From positions 1 through 64,000 of the forward strand of contig NZ_JAPNOZ010000012.1 of assembly GCF_029955155.1 (NCBI RefSeq): DNA of 64,000 bases. The letters are read 5' to 3'. The DNA is from Psychrobacillus sp. NEAU-3TGS (GTDB lineage: Bacteria > Bacillota > Bacilli > Bacillales_A > Planococcaceae). Shown here one piece after another: positions 34,562-44,168 of the stretch (positions within the stretch are counted from its first letter, which is position 1; the number at the start of each line of letters is the position of its first letter). The notes under the pieces are model-generated. The model worked only from the letters and a program-made list of their open reading frames with translations. It was not told where the DNA came from and searched no databases. Both the position numbers and the translations under genes were made by a program.

Positions 34562-35353
34562 TTACTTGATAATCTCTTTTTCTTTTAAAGCTTCAATCGC
34601 AATATTTTTAGCTTCACTGCCACTTCCTTTTAAGTTTACTGCAAATAGCCACACATTTTTTTCCGTTTTAACAAAACCCACAAACCATCCAAGTCCCATA
34701 TCTGAAAGCCTCGTGCCTGTTTTCCCATGAAGGACATAATCATCTTGTTCGTCTAGTATCATCATTCTTTTAACAGTTTTTTGAAGATTTTCTTTGAATG
34801 GAAGGTCTTCTTTTACAAGCTGTTCCATAAAATCTACTTGTTCAATTGCAGATATTTTTAAGCTGCTGTCGAGCCAAAATTGATCAATTCCTCCACTCAA
34901 GTCTTTATTGCCATAGTTTAATTTAGAAAATTTCTCTTGCATCCTCGAAAAGCCAATTTCTCTTACCATATCCTGATAAAACCAAATAGCTGATTCTCTC
35001 ATAGCTGAACCTAAAGTATGGTCTCTGTTCCAAGTCTCAAACTGCCTAACTGTACCATCCCATCTTTTGACTTCATATTCATCCCGGACAGCTTCAGCTT
35101 CCAAACCAATCAACGCATTAAGTACTTTGAATGTAGATTCTGGTGTCATTCTTTCTAAACTTCTTGCTTTATTAAATACGTATGTTTGCTCATTTCTCAT
35201 GTTCTTCAATACCATTGTTCCTTCTTTCCCATCAAATAAATGAGCAATTTCTAAGTCTTTTACAGGGGCTTCAGCTGCTGACATTGGAGAAAACCATCCT
35301 ATCAATAGAACCATAGAAAGTAAGGTAATTAACATATTCTTGTAAATCGTCAT
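34562..35353 (-). CDS. Class D beta-lactamase
   Basis: This 263-residue secreted enzyme has a signal peptide (LLSMVLLIGWFSPMSAAEA). The class D active-site set is present: PESTFK (S-x-x-K with the carboxylatable lysine), SAIWFYQ (S-x-V position), YGN, QFWLDSSLKIS (omega-loop W and L) and LHGKTGT (K-T-G). This resembles the BPU/BAD-type class D enzymes of Bacillaceae. It hydrolyses penicillins via an acyl-serine intermediate outside the membrane. AAGGAGG precedes the ATG. It is divergent from a MocR-type regulator with a 128-base gap. Confidence 0.92.
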   Translation of the reverse strand: MTIYKNMLITLLSMVLLIGWFSPMSAAEAPVKDLEIAHLFDGKEGTMVLKNMRNEQTYVFNKARSLERMTPESTFKVLNALIGLEAEAVRDEYEVKRWDGTVRQFETWNRDHTLGSAMRESAIWFYQDMVREIGFSRMQEKFSKLNYGNKDLSGGIDQFWLDSSLKISAIEQVDFMEQLVKEDLPFKENLQKTVKRMMILDEQDDYVLHGKTGTRLSDMGLGWFVGFVKTEKNVWLFAVNLKGSGSEAKNIAIEALKEKEIIK

Positions 35354-35481
35354 TTTTATTCCTCCTTTTTCCTTTAATGTTTTTAGAAAATTTGTTATTT
35401 TTACTATACGGGATACATGAAATAATAGAAGTACATAAAAATCCCTTGTGTACCCATACAGAGTGATGGAGTGGAGAGAAA

Positions 35482-36831
35482 ATGGATACTAAATACGAAG
35501 AAATTATCAAAGAAATTCAGCGAAGGATAGCCGAAGGTCGATTACGACCGGGAGGGAAACTTCCCTCCATCCGAGCTTTTTCCAAAGAGTTCTCTTGTAG
35601 TATTAATACTGTAGTACGCGCCTATAGTGAGTTGGAAAAGGAACATAAGGTGTACTCAGTCCCTAAGAGTGGATATTTTCTTCTAGAAAATCGTCCCGCT
35701 GAAATGACGAAAAATAATGATGTGATAGACTTTGTAACAGCAGGACCAGATATACATAATATGCCGTATAGGGATTTCCAACACTGTATCAACCAAGCAA
35801 TCGAGTATTATAAAGAAGATATGTTCCAATATTCAGATCCAATGGGGTTACCAACGCTACGCACTCAGCTTTCGAAACAACTTCAAAATTTGCAAGTTTT
35901 CGCACCACCTGATAGGATAGGGGTCGTTTCGGGGTCTCAACAGGCATTGGATCTCTTAGTATCTCTTCCTTTTCCCAATGGAAAAACAGAAATCTGTGTT
36001 GACCAACCCACTCATTTCAGTTTTATAGATTCCTTAACAACAAGGGAAATTAATGCAATTGGAATAGAAATGACAAGGGATGGAATCGATTTAAAATATC
36101 TTGAAAAGATCTTTCGGGATAAACCCATTAAGTTTTTTTATACAGTATCAAGATTCCAGAATCCGACGGGCTATAGCTATTCCAATAAGGAGAAGAAAAA
36201 AATTGTAGAATTAGCTCAAAAGTATGATGTTTTTATTGTCGAGGATGATTATATGGGTGATTTAGATTCAAAGAAAAAAGCAGATCCTATGTTTTCTTTT
36301 GATCCATCTGGAAGAATAATCTATACGAAAAGTTTTTCTAAAGTGTTGTTACCCGGTTTAAGGTTAGGGTTAGTGGTATTACCTAGTGAGTTGGTTCGTT
36401 CTTTTACAAAGGTGAAATTTGCTGCAGATGTACATACACCTGTGCTGACACAAGGAGCATTGGAGATTTACTTACAAAGCGGGATGTATAATGCGCATAT
36501 TGAGAGATTAAGGAAAAAGTATAATGAAAAAGCAAGAACTCTAAAGCAGGCTTTTCTAGATTACTTGCCGTCCGAAGTGACTTTCTCAGGTGCCGAATCT
36601 GGTTTTTACTCGACTATTATATTGCCAGCCCATGTAAAGGCAGAGTACCTAGTTAATAATCTAAAGAAAAAGAATATTCTTGTACAAAATGCTACAGAAA
36701 TGTTCCTTCCTCAATATCGTAAAGAAAATATCATTAGACTTAGCATTTCTCAGATTGAAGAATGTAAGATTCGAATTGGGATAAAAAGAATTGCTGAGGA
36801 AATTTGTTTGTTGTTAAAAGTTGTATCTTAA
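35482..36831 (+). CDS. MocR-type regulator (GntR wHTH fused to aminotransferase domain)
   Basis: This 449-residue protein has an N-terminal GntR winged helix (about 1-70; GRLRPGGKLPSIRAFSKEF, TVVRAYSELEKEHKVYSV) and a fold-type I PLP domain (about 85-445). The PLP lysine lies in IIYTKSFSKVLLPGLRLG, and SRFQNPTGYSY and VEDDYMGDLD are also present. MocR proteins bind PLP and regulate vitamin B6, amino-acid or wall genes. GTGGAGAG precedes the ATG. The divergent beta-lactamase is a possible target. Confidence 0.92.
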   Translation: MDTKYEEIIKEIQRRIAEGRLRPGGKLPSIRAFSKEFSCSINTVVRAYSELEKEHKVYSVPKSGYFLLENRPAEMTKNNDVIDFVTAGPDIHNMPYRDFQHCINQAIEYYKEDMFQYSDPMGLPTLRTQLSKQLQNLQVFAPPDRIGVVSGSQQALDLLVSLPFPNGKTEICVDQPTHFSFIDSLTTREINAIGIEMTRDGIDLKYLEKIFRDKPIKFFYTVSRFQNPTGYSYSNKEKKKIVELAQKYDVFIVEDDYMGDLDSKKKADPMFSFDPSGRIIYTKSFSKVLLPGLRLGLVVLPSELVRSFTKVKFAADVHTPVLTQGALEIYLQSGMYNAHIERLRKKYNEKARTLKQAFLDYLPSEVTFSGAESGFYSTIILPAHVKAEYLVNNLKKKNILVQNATEMFLPQYRKENIIRLSISQIEECKIRIGIKRIAEEICLLLKVVS

Positions 36832-37032
36832 ATCCGAAATGGAATGTTGCAATACCTTTCCTTTCCGTTTTGCCACCTGTTATGATAAAAAACTCTGTAG
36901 ATATGCCATACAGTAAAAAGAATTTATTTACTATTGTTGCTCTAATATTTGGATAGAGACAGCAATTCCTTATTTAACTATTGTTGCTTTAGTTCAAGTA
37001 GGAAAAAATATGAATGGAAAGTGGGAAGCTAG

Positions 37033-37689
37033 ATGTTAAGGAGTGAACTTATTTCAGATATAGCATATAGAATAATATGTCTAAAAAGACTACATCCAAT
37101 TAGAGTAGGGGTTAGTGGAATAACTTCATCTGGCAAGACAACGTTTGCTAATGAGCTTATGGAAGAACTTCGAAGTAGAAAGATGGATGTAATCAGGACT
37201 AGCATAGACAATTTTCATAATCCAAGAGTTATTCGATACAGACAAGGTAAGGAATCAGCTATTGGTTATTATGAAGATGCTCATGATTATAATTCTTTTA
37301 AGCATAAACTTTTAATACCTTTAGGTCCTGAGGGAAACCTCCAATATCAGACAAATTCATTCGATTTAACAAAGGACGTGTATGTGAACCCAGAATTAAA
37401 AATAGAAAATATAGATACGATTTTCATTATTGATGGAACTTTCTTATTTAAAAAGGACTTATGTGACCTATTCGATTTTAAAATATTTGTTGAAACGGAC
37501 TTTGAGTTAGCCAGGAAAAGAGGGGCAAAACGAGAAGAACTGGCATTTGGAAGTTTTGAAAAAGCAGAAGAAATGTTCCTTAAGAGGTATCATGTTGCTT
37601 CGAAACTCTATTTAGCCCAACACTCCCCGCACCTTATTGCAGATGTAGTCATTAATAATAATGAATTAGATAATCCGTTTTTTGTTTAA
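37033..37689 (+). CDS. Uridine-kinase-like P-loop NTPase
   Basis: This 218-residue protein has Walker A VGVSGITSSGKTTFANEL, a base- or sugar-binding stretch SIDNFHNPRVIRYRQGKES and YYEDAHDYNSFKH, a Walker B-like FIIDGTFLF and a lid region KRGAKREEL. The pattern is that of uridine kinase-like proteins common in Bacillus, distinct from housekeeping Udk. The substrate is unknown. AGTGGGAAG precedes the ATG. A type B repeat copy begins within 10 bases of its stop. Confidence 0.85.
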   Translation: MLRSELISDIAYRIICLKRLHPIRVGVSGITSSGKTTFANELMEELRSRKMDVIRTSIDNFHNPRVIRYRQGKESAIGYYEDAHDYNSFKHKLLIPLGPEGNLQYQTNSFDLTKDVYVNPELKIENIDTIFIIDGTFLFKKDLCDLFDFKIFVETDFELARKRGAKREELAFGSFEKAEEMFLKRYHVASKLYLAQHSPHLIADVVINNNELDNPFFV

Positions 37690-37698
37690 AAAAATTTA

Positions 37699-37782
37699 TT
37701 CTTCAACTAAATGGCGCTTTACTTCAAGAAGGAGTAAAGTCTTTTACCTTATTAAACTTACGCCGCAGTTTAGTTCGATAAG
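37699..37782 (+). repeat. Dispersed palindromic repeat, type B, complete
   Basis: TTCTTCAACTAAATGGCGC is followed by the hairpin GCTTTACTTCAAGAAGGAGTAAAG with TCTTTTACCTTATT and the right end CGCCGCAGTTTAGTTCG. Confidence 0.88.
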
Positions 37783-37910
37783 TACTGTGTTATAGTATGT
37801 ATACTTAATTTTAATGAGGTGAAAGAAATGATTAGAAGGAGATAGGTAGCCTCCTGAATTAGATTTTGTTTTAATTTTGGAGGCAATCTTAATATTTAGG
37901 AGTTGTATAA

Positions 37911-38645
37911 ATGATGAAGCAAAATAAATATGATGATGTTAATTTCTTTAATGCATATAAAAAAATGGCACGGTCAGTCAAAGGACTTGAAGGTGCAGGA
38001 GAATGGCACGTATTAAAAGAACTTTTACCCGACCTCCAAAATAAAAGCGTACTTGATTTGGGATGCGGTTTCGGCTGGCATTGTCGTTATGCTAGTGATC
38101 AGCAAGCGAGGTCTGTTATTGGAGTAGATATATCTGAAAAAATGCTTCAACAAGCTCGTGAAATGACAAATGATTCCTTAATTTCATACATTAATATGCC
38201 AATTGAGGACATTGATTTTTCAGACTCTCAATTTGATGTTGTCATCAGTTCATTGGCAATTCATTATATTAAATCTTTTGAAGCATTCTGTAAAAAGGTC
38301 TATGATTGTTTAAAGCCTGGTGGCTCTTTTGTATTTTCGGTTGAACATCCAATTTTCACTTCTCGGAACGAACAAGATTGGTATTATGATGATAAAGGGA
38401 ATCGACTGCATTGGGCAGTTGACAATTACCAATCGGAAGGATTACGTGAAACATCATTCCTAACTGAATATGTAATAAAATATCATCGTACATTTTCAAC
38501 TTATATCAATGACTTAATTACTGAAGGTTTTAATATAAGAACAGTCAAGGAACCAATTCCCTCTGAGGAAATGTTAAACAGTATTCCTGAAATGAAAGAT
38601 GAACTACGTAGACCTATGTTCTTAATAATTTCAGCAGAAAAGTAA
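37911..38645 (+). CDS. Class I SAM-dependent methyltransferase
   Basis: This 244-residue protein has motif I VLDLGCGFGWHCRYA, the acidic strand-2 end VIGVDISEKMLQQA, MPIEDIDFSDSQFDVV and CLKPGGSFVFSVEHPIF. It is a Methyltransf_11/UbiE-like small-molecule methyltransferase of a type seen in many Bacillus genomes; the acceptor is unknown. TAGGAGTTG precedes the ATG. It is flanked by repeat copies on both sides. Confidence 0.9.
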   Translation: MMKQNKYDDVNFFNAYKKMARSVKGLEGAGEWHVLKELLPDLQNKSVLDLGCGFGWHCRYASDQQARSVIGVDISEKMLQQAREMTNDSLISYINMPIEDIDFSDSQFDVVISSLAIHYIKSFEAFCKKVYDCLKPGGSFVFSVEHPIFTSRNEQDWYYDDKGNRLHWAVDNYQSEGLRETSFLTEYVIKYHRTFSTYINDLITEGFNIRTVKEPIPSEEMLNSIPEMKDELRRPMFLIISAEK

Positions 38646-38659
38646 ATGTTTATAATACG

Positions 38660-38727
38660 TTCCTACAATAAGTAGGGGCGTTTTTCTTATTCTACTTGAA
38701 CTAATGCGGCAGGTTAGTTGAATAAGG
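38660..38727 (+). repeat. Dispersed palindromic repeat, type F hairpin
   Basis: The hairpin CGTTCCTACAATAAGTAGG, closing with GGCG, is followed by TTTTTCTTATT and the right end TGCGGCAGGTTAGTTGAATAAGG. The left ACTAACGGGTGC module is missing. It lies 15 bases after the methyltransferase stop and probably ends its transcript. Confidence 0.75.
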
Positions 38728-38777
38728 TCAGTTAGGAAATTATGCTGAGAATAGAAAGAAAACTGGGGGGATTTCTA

Positions 38778-39650
38778 TTGCATATAGATAATGAAATAGC
38801 ATTAGAATTAATGGAGTTTGGTAAATATGATCTTTTGGGTTTGGCGGAACTTTCCAGCTCAGTTGGCTGGGACTATGATGAATATGAAATCAGAACTGTT
38901 ATGTCATCTGGTAAAATATTCGGACATAAAAATGCTGTGGGGAAAATTATTTCAAGTGCTGCAATAATACCTTATGATACTGATTTAGCTTCAATTGGTA
39001 TGGTAATTGTTAATGACGAATATAGAGGTTTAGGTTTAGGAAAAAAAGCTACCCAGAAATGTATAGACAGTGTTTCTCAAAATACCACTATAATGTTAAT
39101 TTCAACTGAGGATGGAAAACCCTTATATGAAAAATTGGGCTTTATTACAGTCGACTCTGTACATAAGTATTTAACTGATAACTATATTCCATCTAAAATG
39201 TTTAATAATCAACTAGCAATTACCATAGAGACATACCGTGAGAATGATATTAATGAAATTATTGAATTAGATTCGGCTGCATTTGGTAATAAGAGAAGAA
39301 AATTACTAATTAACAGAATAAATCAATCTAAAAAATGCTTAGTTGTTAGAAATTTAAAGGGGAAGATTATTGGATTTGGATTATCCATATTAGGTCCAGT
39401 AAATTTATTGATAGGACCTATTATAGCACCAGATGCACAAACAGCTTTTTTAATAATTAATGAGTTAGTTCTTAATCATCAAGGAAAACTAAGGATTGAT
39501 GTGCCATCCAGTAATGATGAGTTAATGTTGTTCTTGGAGGAAAGTGGATTTGTAAACGTTAGTAATCCTCCAGTAATGATAAAAAACGCTAATAATATAC
39601 CAAATAGGAATAAAGAGTTGTTTGCTATAACTGCACAAATCTTTGGTTAG
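38778..39650 (+). CDS. Tandem-domain GNAT acetyltransferase
   Basis: About 290 residues. A TTG at 38778 follows GGGGGG; an ATG at 38742 is in frame but lies next to the repeat and lacks a ribosome site. The N-terminal GNAT domain has IGMVIVNDEYRGLGLGKKAT and PLYEKLGFI. The C-terminal part (about 155-285) is the second, Acetyltransf_18-like domain (GPIIAPDAQTAFLIINELV, FVNVSNPPVMIK). The substrate is unknown. Confidence 0.88.
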   Translation: MHIDNEIALELMEFGKYDLLGLAELSSSVGWDYDEYEIRTVMSSGKIFGHKNAVGKIISSAAIIPYDTDLASIGMVIVNDEYRGLGLGKKATQKCIDSVSQNTTIMLISTEDGKPLYEKLGFITVDSVHKYLTDNYIPSKMFNNQLAITIETYRENDINEIIELDSAAFGNKRRKLLINRINQSKKCLVVRNLKGKIIGFGLSILGPVNLLIGPIIAPDAQTAFLIINELVLNHQGKLRIDVPSSNDELMLFLEESGFVNVSNPPVMIKNANNIPNRNKELFAITAQIFG

Positions 39651-39701
39651 GGATAGCAATATCCTTATTCGGCTGCTTTAGTGTAAGAAAAATAAATAAG
39701 A

Positions 39702-39735
39702 AAGGTCGATTTTTATAGGAAAAATCGATCTTTTT
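39702..39735. terminator. Terminator of the GNAT gene
   Basis: AGGTCGATTTTT / AAAAATCGATCT with a short loop and TTTTT lies about 50 bases past the stop. Confidence 0.75.
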
Positions 39736-39861
39736 AAGTTAAATTTAGTTTAATACGCCTCAAGACCTAGCTCAATATAATTCTTAGGTTCATTACTAGG
39801 AATTCCTCTACGCACTAAGATGGAATCAAGAAGTATAAAGGTTATAGGAGGGGTGAAAATA

Positions 39862-40845
39862 ATGAAAATAAAAAAGAGGTTTAGATTTTGGATTGTTTTA
39901 AGGAATATTTTATTAGCCATAGTCGCAGCACTCGTTATTTGGTTCATTTTCAATAACGTTATGACTACATATGAACAAAAAAAGTATCCAGCAATAGGGA
40001 AATTAGTAGAAGTAGATGGTAACAATATGCACATCTATACAAAGGGGGATGGGGATAATACTATCGTTTTATTAAGTGGTCTTGGAACTGCAGCACCAGC
40101 ACTAGATTTTGAACCTTTGATAAATGAAATGGCAAAGAATTATAAAGTAGTAGTGGTAGAGCCGTTTGGATATGGATGGAGCGAAACAACCAATAAGGAA
40201 CGAACAGTGGAAAACATAGTAGAGGAAATAAGAACTGCTCTCAAAAAATTAAACATAAAAGGTCCATACATATTAATGCCACATTCAATTTCTGGAATCT
40301 ATAGTATGTATTATGCCAATACGTACCCAGAGGAAGTTAAAGCCATCATAGGAATAGACCCTACTTTACCAAAAGCGTTGGAATATTTTGATGAAACAGC
40401 TCCTATTATGCCTAATTATTTGAGTTATGTGGCACCAATTGGAATTGCAAGATTGGCAATGTATTTGATTCCAGATAATTTCCTTCCTATAGCTGAGGAA
40501 GGTGTTTATACAGAAGAAAATCTAAAGATGACTAAAGTTATCACTGCTTGGAAAGGCAACAACAAAAATGTGGTTGATGAAGCAAACGAAATAAATAGTA
40601 ATATCGACAAAACAATTAATATGGAATTCTCCTCTAATATGCCAGTCTTGTTATTCACTACGGTAGAAGATAAGGTAACAGAAGGTGGTAAAAACAATGT
40701 AACTTTTTATGAAACGCAGGTAACTAATTCTCATGCTAGTAAAATTGTTACTTTACAAGGACATCATTATCTTCATTGGACTCTTTATAAGGAAATGAGC
40801 AAAGAAGTTAATGAATTCACAAAATCAATTGCAAATGATTTATAA
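39862..40845 (+). CDS. Membrane-anchored alpha/beta hydrolase
   Basis: About 327 residues, starting at MKIKKRFRFWIVLRNILLAI after GGAGGGGTGAAAA. An N-terminal anchor helix is followed by an alpha/beta hydrolase domain: oxyanion region LLSGLGTAAPALDFEPL, nucleophile elbow ILMPHSISGIYSMYY (serine in HSxSG), a late acid (TTVEDKVTEGG) and the catalytic histidine (QGHHYLHW). It belongs to the proline-iminopeptidase-like hydrolases of unknown substrate in Bacillus. A repeat copy follows within 25 bases. Confidence 0.88.
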   Translation: MKIKKRFRFWIVLRNILLAIVAALVIWFIFNNVMTTYEQKKYPAIGKLVEVDGNNMHIYTKGDGDNTIVLLSGLGTAAPALDFEPLINEMAKNYKVVVVEPFGYGWSETTNKERTVENIVEEIRTALKKLNIKGPYILMPHSISGIYSMYYANTYPEEVKAIIGIDPTLPKALEYFDETAPIMPNYLSYVAPIGIARLAMYLIPDNFLPIAEEGVYTEENLKMTKVITAWKGNNKNVVDEANEINSNIDKTINMEFSSNMPVLLFTTVEDKVTEGGKNNVTFYETQVTNSHASKIVTLQGHHYLHWTLYKEMSKEVNEFTKSIANDL

Positions 40846-40866
40846 AACCCAATAGTAATATCTTTT

Positions 40867-41004
40867 TTCTTCAATATAGGATACTTTCGTAAAACGAGAT
40901 CATCATTCCGATGGTCTTTTTTTATTTGAAACATCAAGTAGAACTCAGAAATCCATTGAGAATTATTACACTTAAAACTAACGCAGCAGATTAGTTGAAG
41001 AGAA
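40867..41004 (+). repeat. Dispersed palindromic repeat, type A, complete
   Basis: TTCTTCAATATAGGATAC (a diverged left end) is followed by the hairpin GATCATCATTCCGATGGTC with TTTTTTTAT, CATCAAGTAGAACTCAG and the right end CGCAGCAGATTAGTTGAAG. Confidence 0.85.
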
Positions 41005-41220
41005 ATGTAAAATTGCTCCTATAAAAAAAAGCGACCGCTGTATTTAATTGGAAGGAGTAAAGAAATGTTTGGAACTCAACAATTAGTTATAAATAATCTT
41101 GAAGAATAGATAAGAATATTCACTTATGCGGTTAATGGAAAGCTTAGCCAAGAAGAAGACTTCATTTTTGCGAATACAGAAATACCCACTGATACATTTA
41201 ATGTACTTTTGCCGAAATCT

Positions 41221-41560
41221 TCACATATAATAAATGCTTTTATTATTAGAAGTAGCATCGAAAATATCCATTTTGTAAGTTGGATTCTTACTCAGGTATC
41301 CTTCTTCATGTGACCAACAAAAAAATGATCTCAAAAAGCGAATATGATGTGCAAGACTTGCTGCTTTTAAATGCTTGCAGGATTTTGCAAGATACTTCTT
41401 TAGTTGATTTGAATCCAGCAATTCTATCTCTACATCCTAAAAATAACCAATTAGTAGTAAAGACTGTAACTGATAGGCCATCAACGTTTGCGGCGAAAAG
41501 CCTTCTATTCGTTTATCCGCTTCAAACGAAGCCCATGTTTTTGACAGTAGCAATTTCATT
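41221..41560 (-). pseudogene. Tyrosine recombinase relic (N-terminal SAM-like domain)
   Basis: On the minus strand LLSKTWASFEADKRIEGFSP, QTLMAYQLQSLLLIGYF, a stop, then LDSNQLKKYLAKSCKHLKAA and RFLRSFFCWSHEEGYLSKNP follow the core-DNA-binding domain of phage-type integrases. The catalytic domain (R-H-R-Y) is absent. It is non-functional. Fragments on the + strand on either side (41064-41220) are unassignable. Confidence 0.6.
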
Positions 41561-41621
41561 CCCCTTTAAATTAGTAATACTAAAAGGATTATGGCCAACT
41601 TAATAGAATTATAGACATAGG

Positions 41622-41828
41622 ATGTCTGGGGAAGTAAAGGAAATTGGCTTGGTAAAGGAAAAAGTATGGATTGCTAATGAAAATGACTTGCCATATATTA
41701 TCCTTCCACTTGGAAACCTTTCTGAGGCCAAGGATGTCAAAAAGGTGCTGAGTCTTGAAATCCAATTAATTGGGGTTCATGATGTCGGGGAAGCCGTTCA
41801 AATCATTGAAGAGTTGAATAATAAATAG
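41622..41828 (+). pseudogene. Fragment resembling a Lon-type (S16) protease C-terminus
   Basis: About 68 codons read MSGEVKEIGLVKEKVWIANE, NDLPYIILPLGNLSEAKDV and VHDVGEAVQIIEELNN. This parallels the end of S16 protease domains (TGEV...IGGLKEK...AGI..VILP..N......V...L....V....EAL). The catalytic Ser/Lys region is not present as an intact domain. It is more likely a gene fragment than a complete small protein. Confidence 0.45.
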
Positions 41829-41886
41829 TGCAGGACGAAAACAATTAAGAACGCAACTGAGTATTTTATCATTTAAGGAGAAAATT

Positions 41887-42005
41887 CTTCTTCTTCAACT
41901 AACAGGTGCTTTAGTTAAACAAAAGCATTAAAAAAATGATGGTTTGTTTTATATACCTTGTGAAAGGTTACACTTAAACTAGGGTGCAATTTAGTTGAAG
42001 AAGAA
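41887..42005 (+). repeat. Dispersed palindromic repeat, type A variant
   Basis: CTTCTTCTTCAACTAACAGG and TGCTTTAGTTAAACAAAAGC, then a weakened hairpin (AGCATTAAAAAAATGATGG), CTTGTGAAAGGTTACACTT and the right end GTGCAATTTAGTTGAAGAAG. Confidence 0.85.
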
Positions 42006-42150
42006 ATTATGTAAAATCCTTTAAAGAAAATTGAATATCTATGTTAGTAAAACCTCTTTCTACAATAATGTATGTTTAACTCATTTTGTGCTGACATACT
42101 AAACATAGCGAAAAAATACTTTCAAGGAGCGTTTCAGTAAAGGAGCTATA

Positions 42151-42654
42151 ATGGGCTTTCTTGTAGCGATTGCCGGAAGTATTGTCATTGGATGGCAAGA
42201 TTTTCAAATTAGTGGACTAGCATTATTTGGCGATATACTTGCTCTTATTGCTGCAGGTATCATAACAGCTTACTTCTTCATTGGGCAGCATGTTCGTAAA
42301 AGGCTATCTCTTATCCCATATTCAGTTATTAGTTACGGGAGTAGTACATTACTTTTAGGTTTGTTTGCTCTCTATCAGCAAACACCCTTCTTTAATTATT
42401 CTGTACAAACATGGTGGTCCTTTATTGGATTAGCTGTTATTGCAACAATTTTAGGGCAAACAATTTTCAATTGGTTGTTGAAATGGCTAAGTACTTCCAT
42501 TATTTCAATGAGTATATTAGGAGAGACAATTGGAACATGTATACTAGCGTATTTGATTTTGGATGAAGTCATCTCTTTACAACAAGGTATGGGTATCGTA
42601 CTCATCTTAATCGGTCTAGCATTATTTTTACTACAGAATAGAAATAAAGAATAA
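42151..42654 (+). pseudogene. DMT/EamA-family transporter, N-terminal half missing
   Basis: The frame gives FLVAIAGSIVIGWQDFQISG, then five hydrophobic helices with IGLAVIATILGQTIFNWLLKW and SILGETIGTCILAYLILDEV, the second EamA repeat. The normal protein has ten helices in about 290-300 residues. Upstream codons TFKERFSKGAI are still readable in frame and belong to the lost first half, ending in stops near 42100. An AAAGGAGC sits before the ATG by chance. The stretch 42006-42110 holds no further part. Confidence 0.7.
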
Positions 42655-43019
42655 ATAATAGAGTTTAATTGGCGGTAGGAGAATAGATTTAATTGAAACA
42701 CATTTATTAGAATAATATCTTTTAAAATGATTTCCTTGTTTAACTATCGAGAACTATTTTGGAATATAACTTAGATTCTAATGCATTTATTCTTAAACTG
42801 ATTGATATTAGCTTTAAATAGTAAAGAGATCCTTATAATATGAAAAAGAAGCGTTCTATTGTCTTCGACTACTATTTCTATAAATAGAATTTATACCTTC
42901 CCTTTATAAGAGTAAATGTATTTAGATTTCTTGGTTTTTTTGTGGTATATATGTATGTAGTTACTATTCCATTTAAGCCAGCCACTATTATGCACTAGAT
43001 ACCGAAAGGAAGAAAAGAT

Positions 43020-44015
43020 ATGGAAGTTGGACAGCAAAGTACAAAAATTAGATTTGATAATCATGAACATTTCCACAAAATACAAGCATGGGTACAAGAT
43101 AGCAGACCTTATGCGAACTTAGGGAAATGTGCAAACTATATACCAGCTTTAGAAAGAGCAAATCCTTCACAGCTAGGTATTTGTATCATTGGTTCAAATG
43201 GTTCGATGGTAAAGACAGGTGATTTTGATGCCGCTTTTACCTTACAAAGTATATCGAAGGTAATTGGCTTTATAGCTGCATGTATAGATTATGGTATATC
43301 TTATGTGTTAGAAAGGGTGGACGTCGAACCAACCGGGGATGCTTTTAACTCGATTATTCGTCTAGAAGTTCATAAACCTGGAAGACCTTTCAATCCGATG
43401 ATAAATGCTGGAGCAATCACTGTTGCATCATTACTAGGTGGACGAAATCCTGTTGAAAAAGTCGAATCTATATGCCTATTAATAGAAAGAATCGTAGGGA
43501 GACGTCCAACTATTAATGAGGAAGTGTTTCATTCTGAGTGGCAAACGGCTCATCGAAATCGAGCTTTAGCTTACTATCTAAAAGAGATGGGATTCTTAGA
43601 TTGTTCTGTAGAAGAAGCTATAGAGGTATACCTAAAGCAATGTTCAATTGAAGTAACTACAGAAGATGTAGCAATGATTGGCCTAGTCCTTGCAAATGAC
43701 GGATATCACCCTATCCGTAAGGAGCAAATCTTCTCTAAGGAAGTGGCTAGATTAACAAAAGCGTTGATGGTAACATGTGGTATGTACAATGCTTCTGGTA
43801 AATTTGCTGCATCTGTAGGTATTCCTGCAAAAAGTGGAGTATCGGGAGGTATATTGGCAGCAATTCCTCCGCGAGGTAGATCTAATGTTTCCCCATTTAT
43901 GGATGGCTTTGGAATAGGGATTTATGGTCCTGCCATTGACGAATTTGGAAATAGTGTTGCAGGAGTTATGCTTTTACAGCAAATATCTAAAGAATGGGAT
44001 TTTAATATTTTTTAA
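43020..44015 (+). CDS. glsA: Glutaminase A
   Basis: This 331-residue cytoplasmic enzyme hydrolyses L-glutamine to glutamate and ammonia. It matches the serine-dependent beta-lactamase-like glutaminase family along its length: GDFDAAFTLQSISKV (nucleophile S-x-x-K), VEPTGDAFNSI, RPFNPMINAGAI, TTEDVAMIGLVLANDG, MVTCGMYNASGKFAASVGIP and AKSGVSGGI. AAAGGAAG precedes the ATG. The usual neighbour in some Bacillus, a glutamine transporter, is absent; it stands alone. The 42655-43019 gap shows no gene. Confidence 0.95.
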   Translation: MEVGQQSTKIRFDNHEHFHKIQAWVQDSRPYANLGKCANYIPALERANPSQLGICIIGSNGSMVKTGDFDAAFTLQSISKVIGFIAACIDYGISYVLERVDVEPTGDAFNSIIRLEVHKPGRPFNPMINAGAITVASLLGGRNPVEKVESICLLIERIVGRRPTINEEVFHSEWQTAHRNRALAYYLKEMGFLDCSVEEAIEVYLKQCSIEVTTEDVAMIGLVLANDGYHPIRKEQIFSKEVARLTKALMVTCGMYNASGKFAASVGIPAKSGVSGGILAAIPPRGRSNVSPFMDGFGIGIYGPAIDEFGNSVAGVMLLQQISKEWDFNIF

Positions 44016-44071
44016 ATGTGGTGGCTATCACAACAATGGAATAATAAATCCAAAAGAAAAAATTGTTAACT

Positions 44072-44168
44072 TATTCTTCAACTAACGGGTGCTTTAGCAA
44101 AACATGGCCATCATTTTGATGGTCTATTTTTATTACCATAACATCAAGTAGATCTCAGAAATCCATTG
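44072..44168 (+). repeat. Dispersed palindromic repeat, type A, right end missing
   Basis: ATTCTTCAACTAACGGGTGC is followed by GGCCATCATTTTGATGGTC with TATTTTTAT and CATCAAGTAGATCTCAG, ending at TCCATTG. Confidence 0.88.

Noticed and set aside
41280-41603. + strand frame of 107 codons
   Set aside because: It is the complement of the clearer tyrosine recombinase relic and has no start context or family pattern.
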